From Mycobacterium sp. M26 (GTDB lineage: Bacteria > Actinomycetota > Actinomycetes > Mycobacteriales > Mycobacteriaceae), in NCBI RefSeq assembly GCF_001494595.1, contig NZ_LN929908.1:2083716-2147715 (forward strand): a stretch of DNA of 64,000 bases. The letters run 5' to 3'. Positions 19,539 through 27,640 of the stretch are shown in pieces; the stretch's first letter is position 1, and each line of letters opens with the position of its first letter. The notes beneath the pieces are model-generated. The model was not told where the DNA came from. It did not search any database and saw only the letters and a list, made by a program, of their open reading frames with translations. Both the position numbers and the translations under genes were made by a program.

Positions 19539-20456
19539 TCACGACAATCCATTCAGCTTACCCGTCAGTAACGTGCCCTCTTGCGCCGCGGCGGCCTCCA
19601 GCAGCAGCTCACAGCGCGAGAGCAGCGCAGCCCGCAACGGTGCGGCGCGCTGGGCGACAACGTTCTGGCAGCGGACGTATTCCGCCCGCCCGGCGGGGTC
19701 TTCGACGCGAATCGGTTCGAACCCGAACGCGCTGAGGTCATAGGGGCTGGCCCGCATGTCGAGTTCGCGGGCCTGCGCGGCCAGCCGCAGACAGGCCAGC
19801 ACGAGGTCCGATCCGACCAGCGGGCCCAGCTTGTAGGCCCACTTGTAGAGGTCCATGTTGGCGTGCAGGCAGCCCGGCTGCTCCCAGTCGCGTTGGGTCG
19901 CGCGGCTCGGTGTCACCTGATTGCGCGGGACAGCCGCCGGGGTGAAGAAGCGGAACGCGTCGAAGTGGCTGCAGCGCAACGGCATTGACTCGACGACGGC
20001 ATCAGTGCCGTCGGCTCCTAGCCGCAGCGGCACCGCGCCGTGCCGGACGTCTTCGGTGCGGTAGACCATCGCCCATTCGTGCATGCCGAAGCAGGTGTAC
20101 TGCGGTGGGCGGTCGGCAGTCGCCTGCAGCAGGCCGGCAACGAAGCCTACGGTCTCCAGCCGCGAGTGCAGGTACTCCGGGTCGGCCGTCACCCCGGCCG
20201 GGCGCGAGCAGTAGCCGGTCCGGTCGAGGTACTCCCGGGCCGCCGGGCCGGCCAGCGCGGTGCCGTAGCCGGGATGCCACACCCGCAATTGGCGGGGCCG
20301 CAGGCTGTAGTAGGTGAAGAGGAAATCCCAGACGGGGTGAGCTTCACCACGTTGGGCGCGACGCTGGTGGTCAGCGGTGAGCGCCTCGACGTCGGCGCGG
20401 TGGGCGGCGGCCCGGGCCAGCCAGTCGTCCTCGTCGAGAACGACGACTTCAGGCAC
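19539..20456 (-). CDS. Actinobacterial protein annotated as 3-methyladenine DNA glycosylase (function doubtful)
   Basis: 305 residues from GTG 20456, which overlaps the upstream stop by 8 bases. It begins PEVVVLDEDDWLARAAAHRA and has conserved HPVWDFLFTYYSLRPRQLR, LRVWHPGYG, CFGMHEWAMVYR and NMDLYKWAYKLGPLVGSDL segments. Databases usually label this family 3-methyladenine DNA glycosylase, but I see no helix-hairpin-helix or other known glycosylase signature. Treat the name as unproven. Position between the CorC-type pair and glcB with overlapping or 10-base junctions means it is a member of that operon. Confidence 0.7.
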   Translation of the reverse strand: MPEVVVLDEDDWLARAAAHRADVEALTADHQRRAQRGEAHPVWDFLFTYYSLRPRQLRVWHPGYGTALAGPAAREYLDRTGYCSRPAGVTADPEYLHSRLETVGFVAGLLQATADRPPQYTCFGMHEWAMVYRTEDVRHGAVPLRLGADGTDAVVESMPLRCSHFDAFRFFTPAAVPRNQVTPSRATQRDWEQPGCLHANMDLYKWAYKLGPLVGSDLVLACLRLAAQARELDMRASPYDLSAFGFEPIRVEDPAGRAEYVRCQNVVAQRAAPLRAALLSRCELLLEAAAAQEGTLLTGKLNGLS

Positions 20457-21504
20457 GGTGGGTTCCGTCGCGCACGGTGCCGACGAGGTCCTCCACCAGG
20501 TCTTCGAGGGCAGCCATCGCGCAGACCCGGCCGTCGGGGGCGATGACCATCGCCAGGTGGCTGTTGTCGGCGCGCATCCGCGACAGCGCATCCGGCAGCG
20601 GCAGATCAGAGGCCAGCTGCGGCAGCGGGCGCACCACCGAGGCGTCCAGCACGGTCTGCGGGTCGTCGATCTGGGACAGCACATCCTTGATGTGCAGATA
20701 GCCGATCAACGAGCCGTCGGTGCCGACCACGGGGAACCGGGAGTACCCGGTATCGGTCAGCGCCTCGGTGACCGCGCTGACCGTGGGGCCCTGACCGGGC
20801 CCGGCGACCGGTACCGCGCGGACCTGGGCCAGCGGGACGGCGATGTCGTTGACCACTCGGTTGCGGATCTGCAGGGCGCGGGTCAGGCGCAGATGTTCTT
20901 CGGGGTCCAGCAGTCCCTCGGAGCTGGACTCGGCGATCATCTCGGCCAGTTCGACGGTGGACACCGTGACGTCGAGTTCGTCCTTGGCTTCCACACCGAA
21001 CACGTGCAGCGTGGCGTTGGCCGCCCAGTTGTAGAACGCGATGAACGGCCGGGCGATCCGCACGTACACCAGGTAGAACGGCACCACCAGCATGGCGGTC
21101 TTCTCCGGTCCGGCGATCGCGATGTTCTTCGGCACCATCTCGCCGAGCAACACGTGCAGCGTCACCACGATGCCCAGCGCCACCAGGAACGACACCGTGT
21201 GCAACACGGCATCGGGCACACCGACGAGGTCGAACGGTGTCTCCAGGAGGTGGGCCACGGCCGGCTCGCCGACCCGGCCGAGCAGGATCGAGCACACCGT
21301 GATGCCCAGCTGCGCCCCGGCCAGCATCAGCGACAGCTGCTCACCGGCCCGCAGCACGGTCACCGCGCTCTTCTTGCCCTGTTCGGCGAGGGCTTCCAGC
21401 CGGTCCCGCCTGGCCGAGATCAACGCGAACTCGGAGCCGACGAAGAACGCGTTGGCCACCAGCAGCAGCACGGTCAGCAGCACGCCGAAGATGTCACCGC
21501 CCAT
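20449..21504 (-). CDS. CNNM/CorC-type membrane protein with CBS domains (Rv1841c type)
   Basis: 351 residues. The N-terminal DUF21/CNNM transmembrane domain (about 1-190, with GAQLGITVCSILLGRVGEPA) is followed by a CBS pair (about 205-345). It ends shortly after the CBS pair and lacks the C-terminal CorC/HlyC domain of its neighbour. Family members transport or sense divalent cations, mainly Mg/Co. The ATG overlaps the stop of the upstream paralogue by one base (TGATG), indicating coupled translation and probably a heteromeric partner (inference). Confidence 0.88.
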   Translation of the reverse strand: MGGDIFGVLLTVLLLVANAFFVGSEFALISARRDRLEALAEQGKKSAVTVLRAGEQLSLMLAGAQLGITVCSILLGRVGEPAVAHLLETPFDLVGVPDAVLHTVSFLVALGIVVTLHVLLGEMVPKNIAIAGPEKTAMLVVPFYLVYVRIARPFIAFYNWAANATLHVFGVEAKDELDVTVSTVELAEMIAESSSEGLLDPEEHLRLTRALQIRNRVVNDIAVPLAQVRAVPVAGPGQGPTVSAVTEALTDTGYSRFPVVGTDGSLIGYLHIKDVLSQIDDPQTVLDASVVRPLPQLASDLPLPDALSRMRADNSHLAMVIAPDGRVCAMAALEDLVEDLVGTVRDGTHRA

Positions 21505-22868
21505 CAGTCGGCCTCCACCGTCGCGTCGTCATCGTGGCCCAGCTCGATCAGCGCCAACTGGTCGATGCGCCTGCCGTCCATCGCGATCACGGTGGCCCGC
21601 CAGCGCACCGGGTCATCAAAGGGGCCGTCCGGGTCGAACGCCGACAGTTCGATGGATTCGCCGAGTTCGGGGATATGTCCGAGCTTCTCCAGAACCAGGC
21701 CGCCGATGGTCTCGTACTCGCCCTCGGGCGCCCGGAAGCCGGTGGCCTCGTCGACCTCGTCGATGCGCAGCAGCCCGGAGACCTGCCAGCCCAGCGGGGT
21801 CTTCTGCACGTCAGGGGTGGAGTCGTCGTGCTCGTCACGCACGTCGCCGACGATCTCCTCGATGAGGTCCTCGACGGTCACCATGCCGGCGGTGCCGCCG
21901 TACTCGTCGACCACCAGCGCGGTCTGCAGGCCGTTGGCCCGCACCTGCGCCATCAGGGCGTCACCGTCGAGCGTGGACGGCACCGTCGGCACGGGCACCG
22001 CCAGTAGCTTGAGTCGGGTGCTGGCCCGCATCTCGGCGGGCACCGCGAATACCTGCTTGACGTGCACGATGCCGATGGTCTCGTCGAGATCGCCGTCGAC
22101 CACCGGGAACCGGGAGAACCCGGTCTCGGCGGCAGCAGCCACCAGGTCGGTGATCGTGTCGTCGGCCTGCAGCACCTCGATCTCGGTGCGCGGGGTCATG
22201 AACTCCTCGGCGATGCGGGAGCCGAACTGCAGCGAGCGGTTGACGAGCTCCGCGGTGGACTCGTCCAGCGCCCCGCGCTCGGCGGAGTTGCGCACCAGCG
22301 ACCCGAGTTCCTCCGGCGAGCGCGCCGAGCGCAGTTCTTCGGCCGGCTCGATCCCGAACCGGCGCAGAATCCAGTTGGCGGTGCCATTGGTGGCCTTGAT
22401 CAGCGGGGTCATCACGGTGGAGAACATCAGCTGGAAGCCCGCGGTGGCCCTGGCCGTCGGCAGCGGTCGGGCGACCGCCAGGTTCTTGGGCACCAGCTCG
22501 CCGAACACCATCGACAGCGAGGTGGCGATCAGGATCGCCAGCACCAGCGAGATCCCCGGCACGACGCTGGCGGGGATCCCCACGGCGTCCAGCGCCGGGT
22601 CCAGCAGCCGGGCCAGCACCGGTTCCGCGAGGTAACCGGTGGCCAGCGTGGTGATCGAGATGCCGAGCTGGGCGCCGGAGAGCTGGAAGGACAAGGTCCG
22701 GTGGGCGCGCTGGACCATCTTGTCGCGGCGGCCGCCGGTGCGGGCGTTGGCGTCGACGGTGCTGCGTTCCAGGGCGGTCAGGGAGAACTCCGCCGCCACG
22801 AACATGGCGGTGCCCAGGGTCAGCAGGACGATCGCCAGCAGGCTCAACACGGTATAGAGGACGTTCAC
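21504..22868 (-). CDS. CNNM/CorC-type membrane protein with CBS and CorC_HlyC domains (Rv1842c type)
   Basis: 454 residues with full architecture: a DUF21/CNNM membrane domain (about 1-190), a CBS pair (about 210-340) and a C-terminal CorC_HlyC domain (about 355-445). The start is GTG 22868 with GAGGG upstream. A perfect 8-bp hairpin at 22888-22908 occupies the leader just upstream. Likely an inner-membrane divalent-cation exporter or sensor. It heads the series continuing through the shorter paralogue, the glycosylase-like gene and glcB. Confidence 0.88.
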   Translation of the reverse strand: MNVLYTVLSLLAIVLLTLGTAMFVAAEFSLTALERSTVDANARTGGRRDKMVQRAHRTLSFQLSGAQLGISITTLATGYLAEPVLARLLDPALDAVGIPASVVPGISLVLAILIATSLSMVFGELVPKNLAVARPLPTARATAGFQLMFSTVMTPLIKATNGTANWILRRFGIEPAEELRSARSPEELGSLVRNSAERGALDESTAELVNRSLQFGSRIAEEFMTPRTEIEVLQADDTITDLVAAAAETGFSRFPVVDGDLDETIGIVHVKQVFAVPAEMRASTRLKLLAVPVPTVPSTLDGDALMAQVRANGLQTALVVDEYGGTAGMVTVEDLIEEIVGDVRDEHDDSTPDVQKTPLGWQVSGLLRIDEVDEATGFRAPEGEYETIGGLVLEKLGHIPELGESIELSAFDPDGPFDDPVRWRATVIAMDGRRIDQLALIELGHDDDATVEAD

Positions 22869-22887
22869 CAGGCCCTCACCGACTGGG

Positions 22888-22908
22888 AGCCGGGCCTTGC
22901 GCCCGGCT
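22888..22908. promoter_or_regulatory. Perfect 8-bp hairpin in the leader of the CorC-type gene
   Basis: AGCCGGGC / GCCCGGCT with a 5-base loop, 20 bases upstream of GTG 22868 and 158 bases past the guaB1 stop. It could attenuate read-through from guaB1 or structure the leader. No T-run. Confidence 0.4.
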
Positions 22909-23065
22909 GTCTAGGGGAGGGTTCGGCCTCGGCCCCGTCCGGTGCCTGCTCGGCCAGGGCAGCCCGATCCGCGGGGGCCTCGACGGGTGCCAGCGGCACT
23001 CAGATCCCTTTCCTCAATGGCTCGAACAATCCCTAATGGTAGCGGCTTGCGCGCGCCGCACGGTC

Positions 23066-24502
23066 TCACCAGCCGGTCGGCAGGGGGTGTCCCTCGGCGA
23101 ATCCGGCCGCCGACTGAACTCCCAGCACCACCCGGTCGTGCAGTTCGGCGATGGTCGTGGCGCCCACGTAGGTGCAGGTGCTGCGCACCCCGGAGGTGAT
23201 GTGGTCCAGCAGATCCTCGACGCCACCGCGGTCGGGATCCAGCGCCATCCGCGAGGTGGAGATGCCCTCTTCGAACAGTGCCTTGCGGGCCCGGTCGAAG
23301 GCGCTGTCGGCGCTGGTGCGCGCCGCCACCGCACGCTTGGACGCCATCCCGTAGCTCTCCTTGTAGGGCTGGTTGTCGCGGTCGTACATCAGGTCGCCGG
23401 GCGATTCGTAGGTGCCGGCGAACCACGAGCCGATCATCACGTTGGAGGCACCCGCAGCCAGTGCCAGTGCGACGTCGCGCGGGTGACGCACCCCGCCGTC
23501 GGCCCAGACGTGTCCGCCGAGTTCCCTTGCTGCCGTGGAACATTCGACTACCGCCGAGAACTGGGGCCGGCCGACGCCGGTCATCATCCGGGTGGTGCAC
23601 ATCGCGCCGGGGCCCACGCCGACCTTGACGATCGAGGCGCCTGCCGTGATCAGGTCGCGCGCTCCGTCGGCAGAGACCACGTTGCCGGCGGCCAGCGGGA
23701 TGCCGAGGTCCTGCGCGGACACCGCCTTGATGGCGTCGAGCATCTTGCGCTGGTGGCCGTGCGCGGTGTCGACGACCAGCACGTCCACCCCGGCCTCGGC
23801 CAGCGCGCGGGCCTTGGCCGCCACGTCGCCGTTGATCCCCACCGCGGCGGCGATCCGCAGCCGGCCCGCGGCGTCGACGGCGGGACTGTAGATCCCGGCG
23901 CGGACCGCACCGATACGGGTCAGCACACCGGCTAGCGAGCCGTCGGCCTCGGTGAGCACCGCCACATCGACCGGGGCGTGCTCCAGCAGGGCGAACACCT
24001 GCTTGGGGTCGGTGTGCACCGGCGCGGTGATGAAGTCGGTGACGGCGACGTCGCGGACCCGGGCGAACCGGTCGACGCCGGTGGTGGCAGCCTCGGTGAC
24101 CAGCCCGACCGGCTTGCCGTCGGCCACCACCACCGCGGCACCATGGGCGCGCTTGTGGATCAGGGCGACCGCGTCGGATACCGAGTCCTCCGGGCCGAGG
24201 GTGACCGGGGTGTCGGCGATCAGGTCACGGCTCTTGACGAAATCCACGGTCTGCTGGACCGCCTCGATCGGCAGATCCTGCGGCAAGACCACGATCCCGC
24301 CGCGGCGCGCCACGGTCTCGGCCATCCGCCGGCCTGCGACGGCGGTCATGTTGGCCACCACCACCGGGATGGTCGTGCCGGTGCCGTCCGAGGTGGACAG
24401 GTCCACGTCGAACCGGGAGGCGACGTCGGAGGAGTTCGGGACGATGAAGACGTCGTCGTAGGTCAGGTCGTACGGAGGCCGGTGGCCGTCGAGGAATCGC
24501 AC
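23066..24502 (-). CDS. guaB1: GuaB1, GMP reductase of the IMPDH/GMPR family with CBS domains
   Basis: 478 residues from GTG 24502. A TIM-barrel IMPDH/GMPR domain is interrupted by a CBS pair at about 97-190. The catalytic Cys is C302 in GPGAMCTTRMMTGVG. Automated annotation usually says IMP dehydrogenase, but the mycobacterial guaB1 product has been shown to reduce GMP to IMP with NADPH, with CBS-mediated purine nucleotide control. GuaB2, elsewhere, is the true IMPDH. It sits 22 bases downstream of gnd1 and is transcribed in the same direction, so NADPH-producing and NADPH-using enzymes are adjacent. Confidence 0.93.
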   Translation of the reverse strand: MRFLDGHRPPYDLTYDDVFIVPNSSDVASRFDVDLSTSDGTGTTIPVVVANMTAVAGRRMAETVARRGGIVVLPQDLPIEAVQQTVDFVKSRDLIADTPVTLGPEDSVSDAVALIHKRAHGAAVVVADGKPVGLVTEAATTGVDRFARVRDVAVTDFITAPVHTDPKQVFALLEHAPVDVAVLTEADGSLAGVLTRIGAVRAGIYSPAVDAAGRLRIAAAVGINGDVAAKARALAEAGVDVLVVDTAHGHQRKMLDAIKAVSAQDLGIPLAAGNVVSADGARDLITAGASIVKVGVGPGAMCTTRMMTGVGRPQFSAVVECSTAARELGGHVWADGGVRHPRDVALALAAGASNVMIGSWFAGTYESPGDLMYDRDNQPYKESYGMASKRAVAARTSADSAFDRARKALFEEGISTSRMALDPDRGGVEDLLDHITSGVRSTCTYVGATTIAELHDRVVLGVQSAAGFAEGHPLPTGW

Positions 24503-24524
24503 CCGACCAGCCTAGTTGGCCGGG

Positions 24525-25985
24525 TTAGGCCTCCACCTCGGTGCGGTCCCCGCTCCACAGCGTGTGGAAGCGGGCGGCCGGGTCGGCGTCGGTGCGGCCG
24601 TAGGTGTGGGCGCCGAAGAAGTCACGCAGACCCTGGGTCAGCGCGGCGGGCAGTCGCTCGGTGCGCAGCGCGTCGTAGTAGGACAGCGCGGAGGCGAACC
24701 CGGGGATCGGGATGCCCAGCTCGGTGGCGGTGACCACCACTCGGCGCCAGCTGTCGATGCCGGCCTCGACGGCATCACGAAAGTACGGCGCGGCGATCAG
24801 TGTGGCCAGGTCGGGGTTCTCGTCGAAGGCCTCGGTGATCCGGTTGAGGAACTTGGCCCGGATGATGCAGCCGCCGCGCCAGATCCTCGCCATGTCGCCG
24901 GGAGTGATGTTCCAGTTGTATTCGGCCGAGCCGGCCTGGATCTGGTTGAAGCCCTGTGCGTAGGCGATGATCTTCGACGCGTACAGCGCCTTGCTGACAT
25001 CGTCGATGAATTGCGTTGCGTCCGCGGGGCGTTCGCCGAGAGCGCCGGAGGCCAGGCCGGTAGTGGCCCGGCGTTGCGGAACCGAGCCGGACAGGGCACG
25101 GGCGAACACCGCCTCGGCGATGCCGGTGACCGGCACCCCGAGGTCCAGGGCGGACTTGACCGTCCAGCGGCCGGTGCCCTTCTGCTCGGCCTCATCGACG
25201 ATGACGTCGACGAGCGGCTGTCCGGTCTTGGCGTCGATCTGGCGCAGCACCTCGGCGGTGATCTCGATGAGGTAGCTGTCCAGGTCGCCGGAGTTCCAGT
25301 CGGCGAAGATGTCGGCGATCTGCGGGGCGGCCAGGCCCAGCCCGTCGCGTAGCAGCTGGTAGGCCTCGCCGATGAGCTGCATATCGGCGTACTCGATGCC
25401 GTTGTGCACCATCTTCACGAAGTGCCCGGCCCCGTCGGGTCCGATGTGCGTGCAGCAGGGCACGCCGTCGACATGTGCGGAGATCTCTTCGAGCAGCGGG
25501 CCCAGCGACACGTAGGACTCGGCCGGGCCGCCGGGCATGATCGAGGGCCCGTTGAGTGCGCCCTCCTCGCCGCCGGAGATGCCCGCGCCGACGAAGTGCA
25601 GCCCGCGCTCGCGGATGGCCTTCTCGCGCCGGATCGTGTCGGTGTAGAGAGCGTTGCCGCCGTCGATGATGATGTCGCCGGGCTCCATGGCGTCGGCCAG
25701 CTCGTTGATCACGGCGTCGGTCGGGTCACCGGCCTTGACCATGATGATGACCCGGCGCGGCTTCTCCAGAGCGGCCAGGAATTCCTCGATGGTCTCGCTG
25801 CGGACGAACGTGCCCTCCGAGCCGTGCGCGTCGAGCAGGGCGTCGGTCTTGGCCACCGACCGGTTGTGCAGGGCGACGGTGTAGCCGTGCCGGGCGAAGT
25901 TGCGGGCCAGGTTCGAGCCCATCACGGCCAGGCCTGTCACGCCGATCTGTGCGGTGCCGTTCGTGCTGCTTTGCGACGAGCTCAT
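24525..25985 (-). CDS. gnd1: 6-phosphogluconate dehydrogenase, decarboxylating (Gnd1)
   Basis: 486 residues, long (E. coli-like) form. The Rossmann motif GVTGLAVMGSNLAR has glycines at 15, 18 and 23. The catalytic-site segments IDGGNALYTDTIRR, GISGGEEGA and KMVHNGIEYADMQLI are intact. It oxidises 6-phosphogluconate to ribulose 5-phosphate in the oxidative pentose phosphate pathway. The ATG at 25985 is preceded by AAAGGCG. The downstream neighbour is guaB1, the upstream neighbour blaR. Confidence 0.96.
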   Translation of the reverse strand: MSSSQSSTNGTAQIGVTGLAVMGSNLARNFARHGYTVALHNRSVAKTDALLDAHGSEGTFVRSETIEEFLAALEKPRRVIIMVKAGDPTDAVINELADAMEPGDIIIDGGNALYTDTIRREKAIRERGLHFVGAGISGGEEGALNGPSIMPGGPAESYVSLGPLLEEISAHVDGVPCCTHIGPDGAGHFVKMVHNGIEYADMQLIGEAYQLLRDGLGLAAPQIADIFADWNSGDLDSYLIEITAEVLRQIDAKTGQPLVDVIVDEAEQKGTGRWTVKSALDLGVPVTGIAEAVFARALSGSVPQRRATTGLASGALGERPADATQFIDDVSKALYASKIIAYAQGFNQIQAGSAEYNWNITPGDMARIWRGGCIIRAKFLNRITEAFDENPDLATLIAAPYFRDAVEAGIDSWRRVVVTATELGIPIPGFASALSYYDALRTERLPAALTQGLRDFFGAHTYGRTDADPAARFHTLWSGDRTEVEA

Positions 25986-26037
25986 CTAACGCCTTTCGAA
26001 TAGGTGTGGTGCGGCAGAGCGGCTTTCGCCCGTAGAG

Positions 26038-26964
26038 CTAGGTCAAAAACAATCGGTGCAGCTCGGTCAGCCACGGCACCGCGACGGCGACGGTGGGAAC
26101 GACGAGGATCGCGGCGGCCGCGGTGTAGGCGCCCAGTGACAGCCACACGCTGTTGGGTCTGCCGCACAACCGCCGCACCCGGATGACGGTGGTGGGACCG
26201 CCGGCGGCCAGTGCCCCGGACGGGGTGCGGCCCGACGCGCAGGCCACCAGTGCGCGGGCCAGCGGACCGGGCCCGGCGCTGCGCACCGCGGCGTCGTCGG
26301 CGAGCAGTTCGACCAGCAGTCGCACGGCGCTCAGCGCACTGCCGCTACGGACGAAGCGGGGGAATGCGGTGTGTACCGCAATGAAGGCTTCCAGCACCAG
26401 GTCGTGGCGGGCCCGCAGGTGAGCGCGTTCGTGGCTGAGGATCGCGACCAGTTCGGGATCGGTGAGCGCCGACAGCGTGCCTTCGCTGAGCACCACCCGA
26501 CTGCGGACCCCGGGCAGGCAGTAGGCCAGCGGTTCGTCGACGTGCAGCACCCGCAGCCCGCTCGCGCCGTCCGGACAGTCACCCAGCAGGTCGACGACCA
26601 TCCGGTGGTGGGCCCGGCGCCGCCGGGTCGCGATCGCGACCTGGACCGCGGCGACCATCAGTCGCGCGCCGATGAACAGGGTCACCCCGAACACCGAGAT
26701 GTAGAGCAGCCACAACGGCCAGCCCAGCACCGCGATCTCGCTGGTGATGGTGGCGGTCGGGCGACCATCGGGTCCGGGGACGAACAACCGGCTGGCGATG
26801 GCCAGACCGGCGCTGAAGGCGGACAGCACCGCGGCCACGGCAACCGACTGCCAGAGCACGATGGCGGCGCGTGGTGCACGCATCGGCCAGGACGCCCGCG
26901 CCAGCACGGCCGGCACAGGGCCGACCAGAGCTAAGGCAAGAAGAGCGAAGGCCAGTGCGGACAC
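26038..26964 (-). CDS. blaR: M56 membrane metallopeptidase, BlaR type (Rv1845c)
   Basis: 308 residues with four or five hydrophobic segments. The zinc-protease motif HERAH is at H178-H182, followed by a downstream Glu region. It lacks the extracellular penicillin-binding sensor domain of staphylococcal BlaR1, as do other mycobacterial BlaR proteins. It is thought to respond to cell-wall or respiratory stress by proteolysis that leads to loss of BlaI repression. It begins 14 bases after the blaI stop, so the two form an operon. Confidence 0.88.
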   Translation of the reverse strand: MSALAFALLALALVGPVPAVLARASWPMRAPRAAIVLWQSVAVAAVLSAFSAGLAIASRLFVPGPDGRPTATITSEIAVLGWPLWLLYISVFGVTLFIGARLMVAAVQVAIATRRRRAHHRMVVDLLGDCPDGASGLRVLHVDEPLAYCLPGVRSRVVLSEGTLSALTDPELVAILSHERAHLRARHDLVLEAFIAVHTAFPRFVRSGSALSAVRLLVELLADDAAVRSAGPGPLARALVACASGRTPSGALAAGGPTTVIRVRRLCGRPNSVWLSLGAYTAAAAILVVPTVAVAVPWLTELHRLFLT

Positions 26965-26978
26965 ACTGTCAGTGTCCC

Positions 26979-27395
26979 TCAGACGACAGGCGTACCGCCA
27001 GCGGGCTGGGATGACCGGTGTTTGGCCTCGAGTTCGGCCAGGGCCCGGCGCAGGGCGTCGGCCTCGTCGGCGCCGACGCGTTCGACGAAGTGCACCAGCG
27101 CGGCGCGCCGGTCACCGGAGTCGGCGGCCTGGTCCAGGGCGTCGACCATCAGGCCCGCGACGAGTTCGTCGCGGCCGTGCACGGGGGCGTACTGATGGGC
27201 GCGATCGTCACGGATCTGCGACACCAGATTCTTGCGGGCCAGCCGCTGCAGGACCGTCATCACGGTGGTGTAGGCGAGGTCACGTTCCGCGGAGAGGGCC
27301 TCATGCACCTGTCGGACGGTCAGCGGCTGGCCGGCGGCCCACAAGTGATCCATCACCGCGCGTTCGAGTTCGCCGAGACGATTCAACTTGGGCAT
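26979..27395 (-). CDS. blaI: Transcriptional repressor BlaI
   Basis: 138 residues from ATG 27395. It is a winged-helix penicillinase-repressor family protein with LGELERAVMDHLW, the recognition region TTVMTVLQRLARKNLV and a C-terminal dimerisation helix. M. tuberculosis BlaI (Rv1846c) binds palindromic sites upstream of itself, blaC and ATP synthase genes. A dyad at 27427-27448, 32 bases upstream of the ATG, is a candidate autoregulatory site. Confidence 0.93.
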   Translation of the reverse strand: MPKLNRLGELERAVMDHLWAAGQPLTVRQVHEALSAERDLAYTTVMTVLQRLARKNLVSQIRDDRAHQYAPVHGRDELVAGLMVDALDQAADSGDRRAALVHFVERVGADEADALRRALAELEAKHRSSQPAGGTPVV

Positions 27396-27426
27396 TTTCC
27401 GTTCATCTCCGTAGCAATGACGTAAG

Positions 27427-27448
27427 GGTACTCCCGGTTACTACCGGG
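27427..27448. promoter_or_regulatory. Candidate BlaI operator upstream of blaI
   Basis: A perfect inverted repeat CCCGGT-TACT-ACCGGG (27433-27448) overlaps a wider imperfect dyad GGTACT...TACTACC. The TACTAC/GTAGTA half-sites resemble known BlaI sites. Position in the blaI leader supports autoregulation; the assignment is inference. Confidence 0.4.
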
Positions 27449-27573
27449 CGTCGTATCCAACTTGCCTGGCTCAACTCCCCGCTGCGCTGCGAGTGTTCCC
27501 GGCCGTTCGCCGTGATTCAAAAAACGCGCAGGCCAGCACATAGATCTCCTCGCAAAGTGTGACAGCACTCACA

Positions 27574-27627
27574 TAAGGCAAGCCTGTACTAGCTCGTGGT
27601 ATTTATGGTTAGGCTTGCCTAACTTAC
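27574..27627 (+). promoter_or_regulatory. Two IdeR-type iron boxes
   Basis: TTAGGCTTGCCTAACTTAC (27609-27627) matches 15 of 19 positions of the IdeR consensus TTAGGTTAGSCTAACCTAA, with a core inverted repeat GTTAGGC-TT-GCCTAAC. A weaker copy begins at 27574 (12 of 19), 35 bases upstream. A TATGGT -10 candidate (27604-27609) abuts the strong box, so iron-loaded IdeR should repress the gene at 27641. Match counts were made by eye. Confidence 0.65.
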
Positions 27628-27640
27628 ACGAGGAGGTGCT

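Noticed and set aside
18137..19735. 532-codon open frame antisense to glcB
   Set aside because: Shadow frame caused by GC-rich third positions; no homology-like motif.
22888..22908. Rho-independent terminator of guaB1
   Set aside because: The hairpin is 158 bases past the guaB1 stop and only 20 bases before the next start, with no T-run. Listed as a leader hairpin instead.
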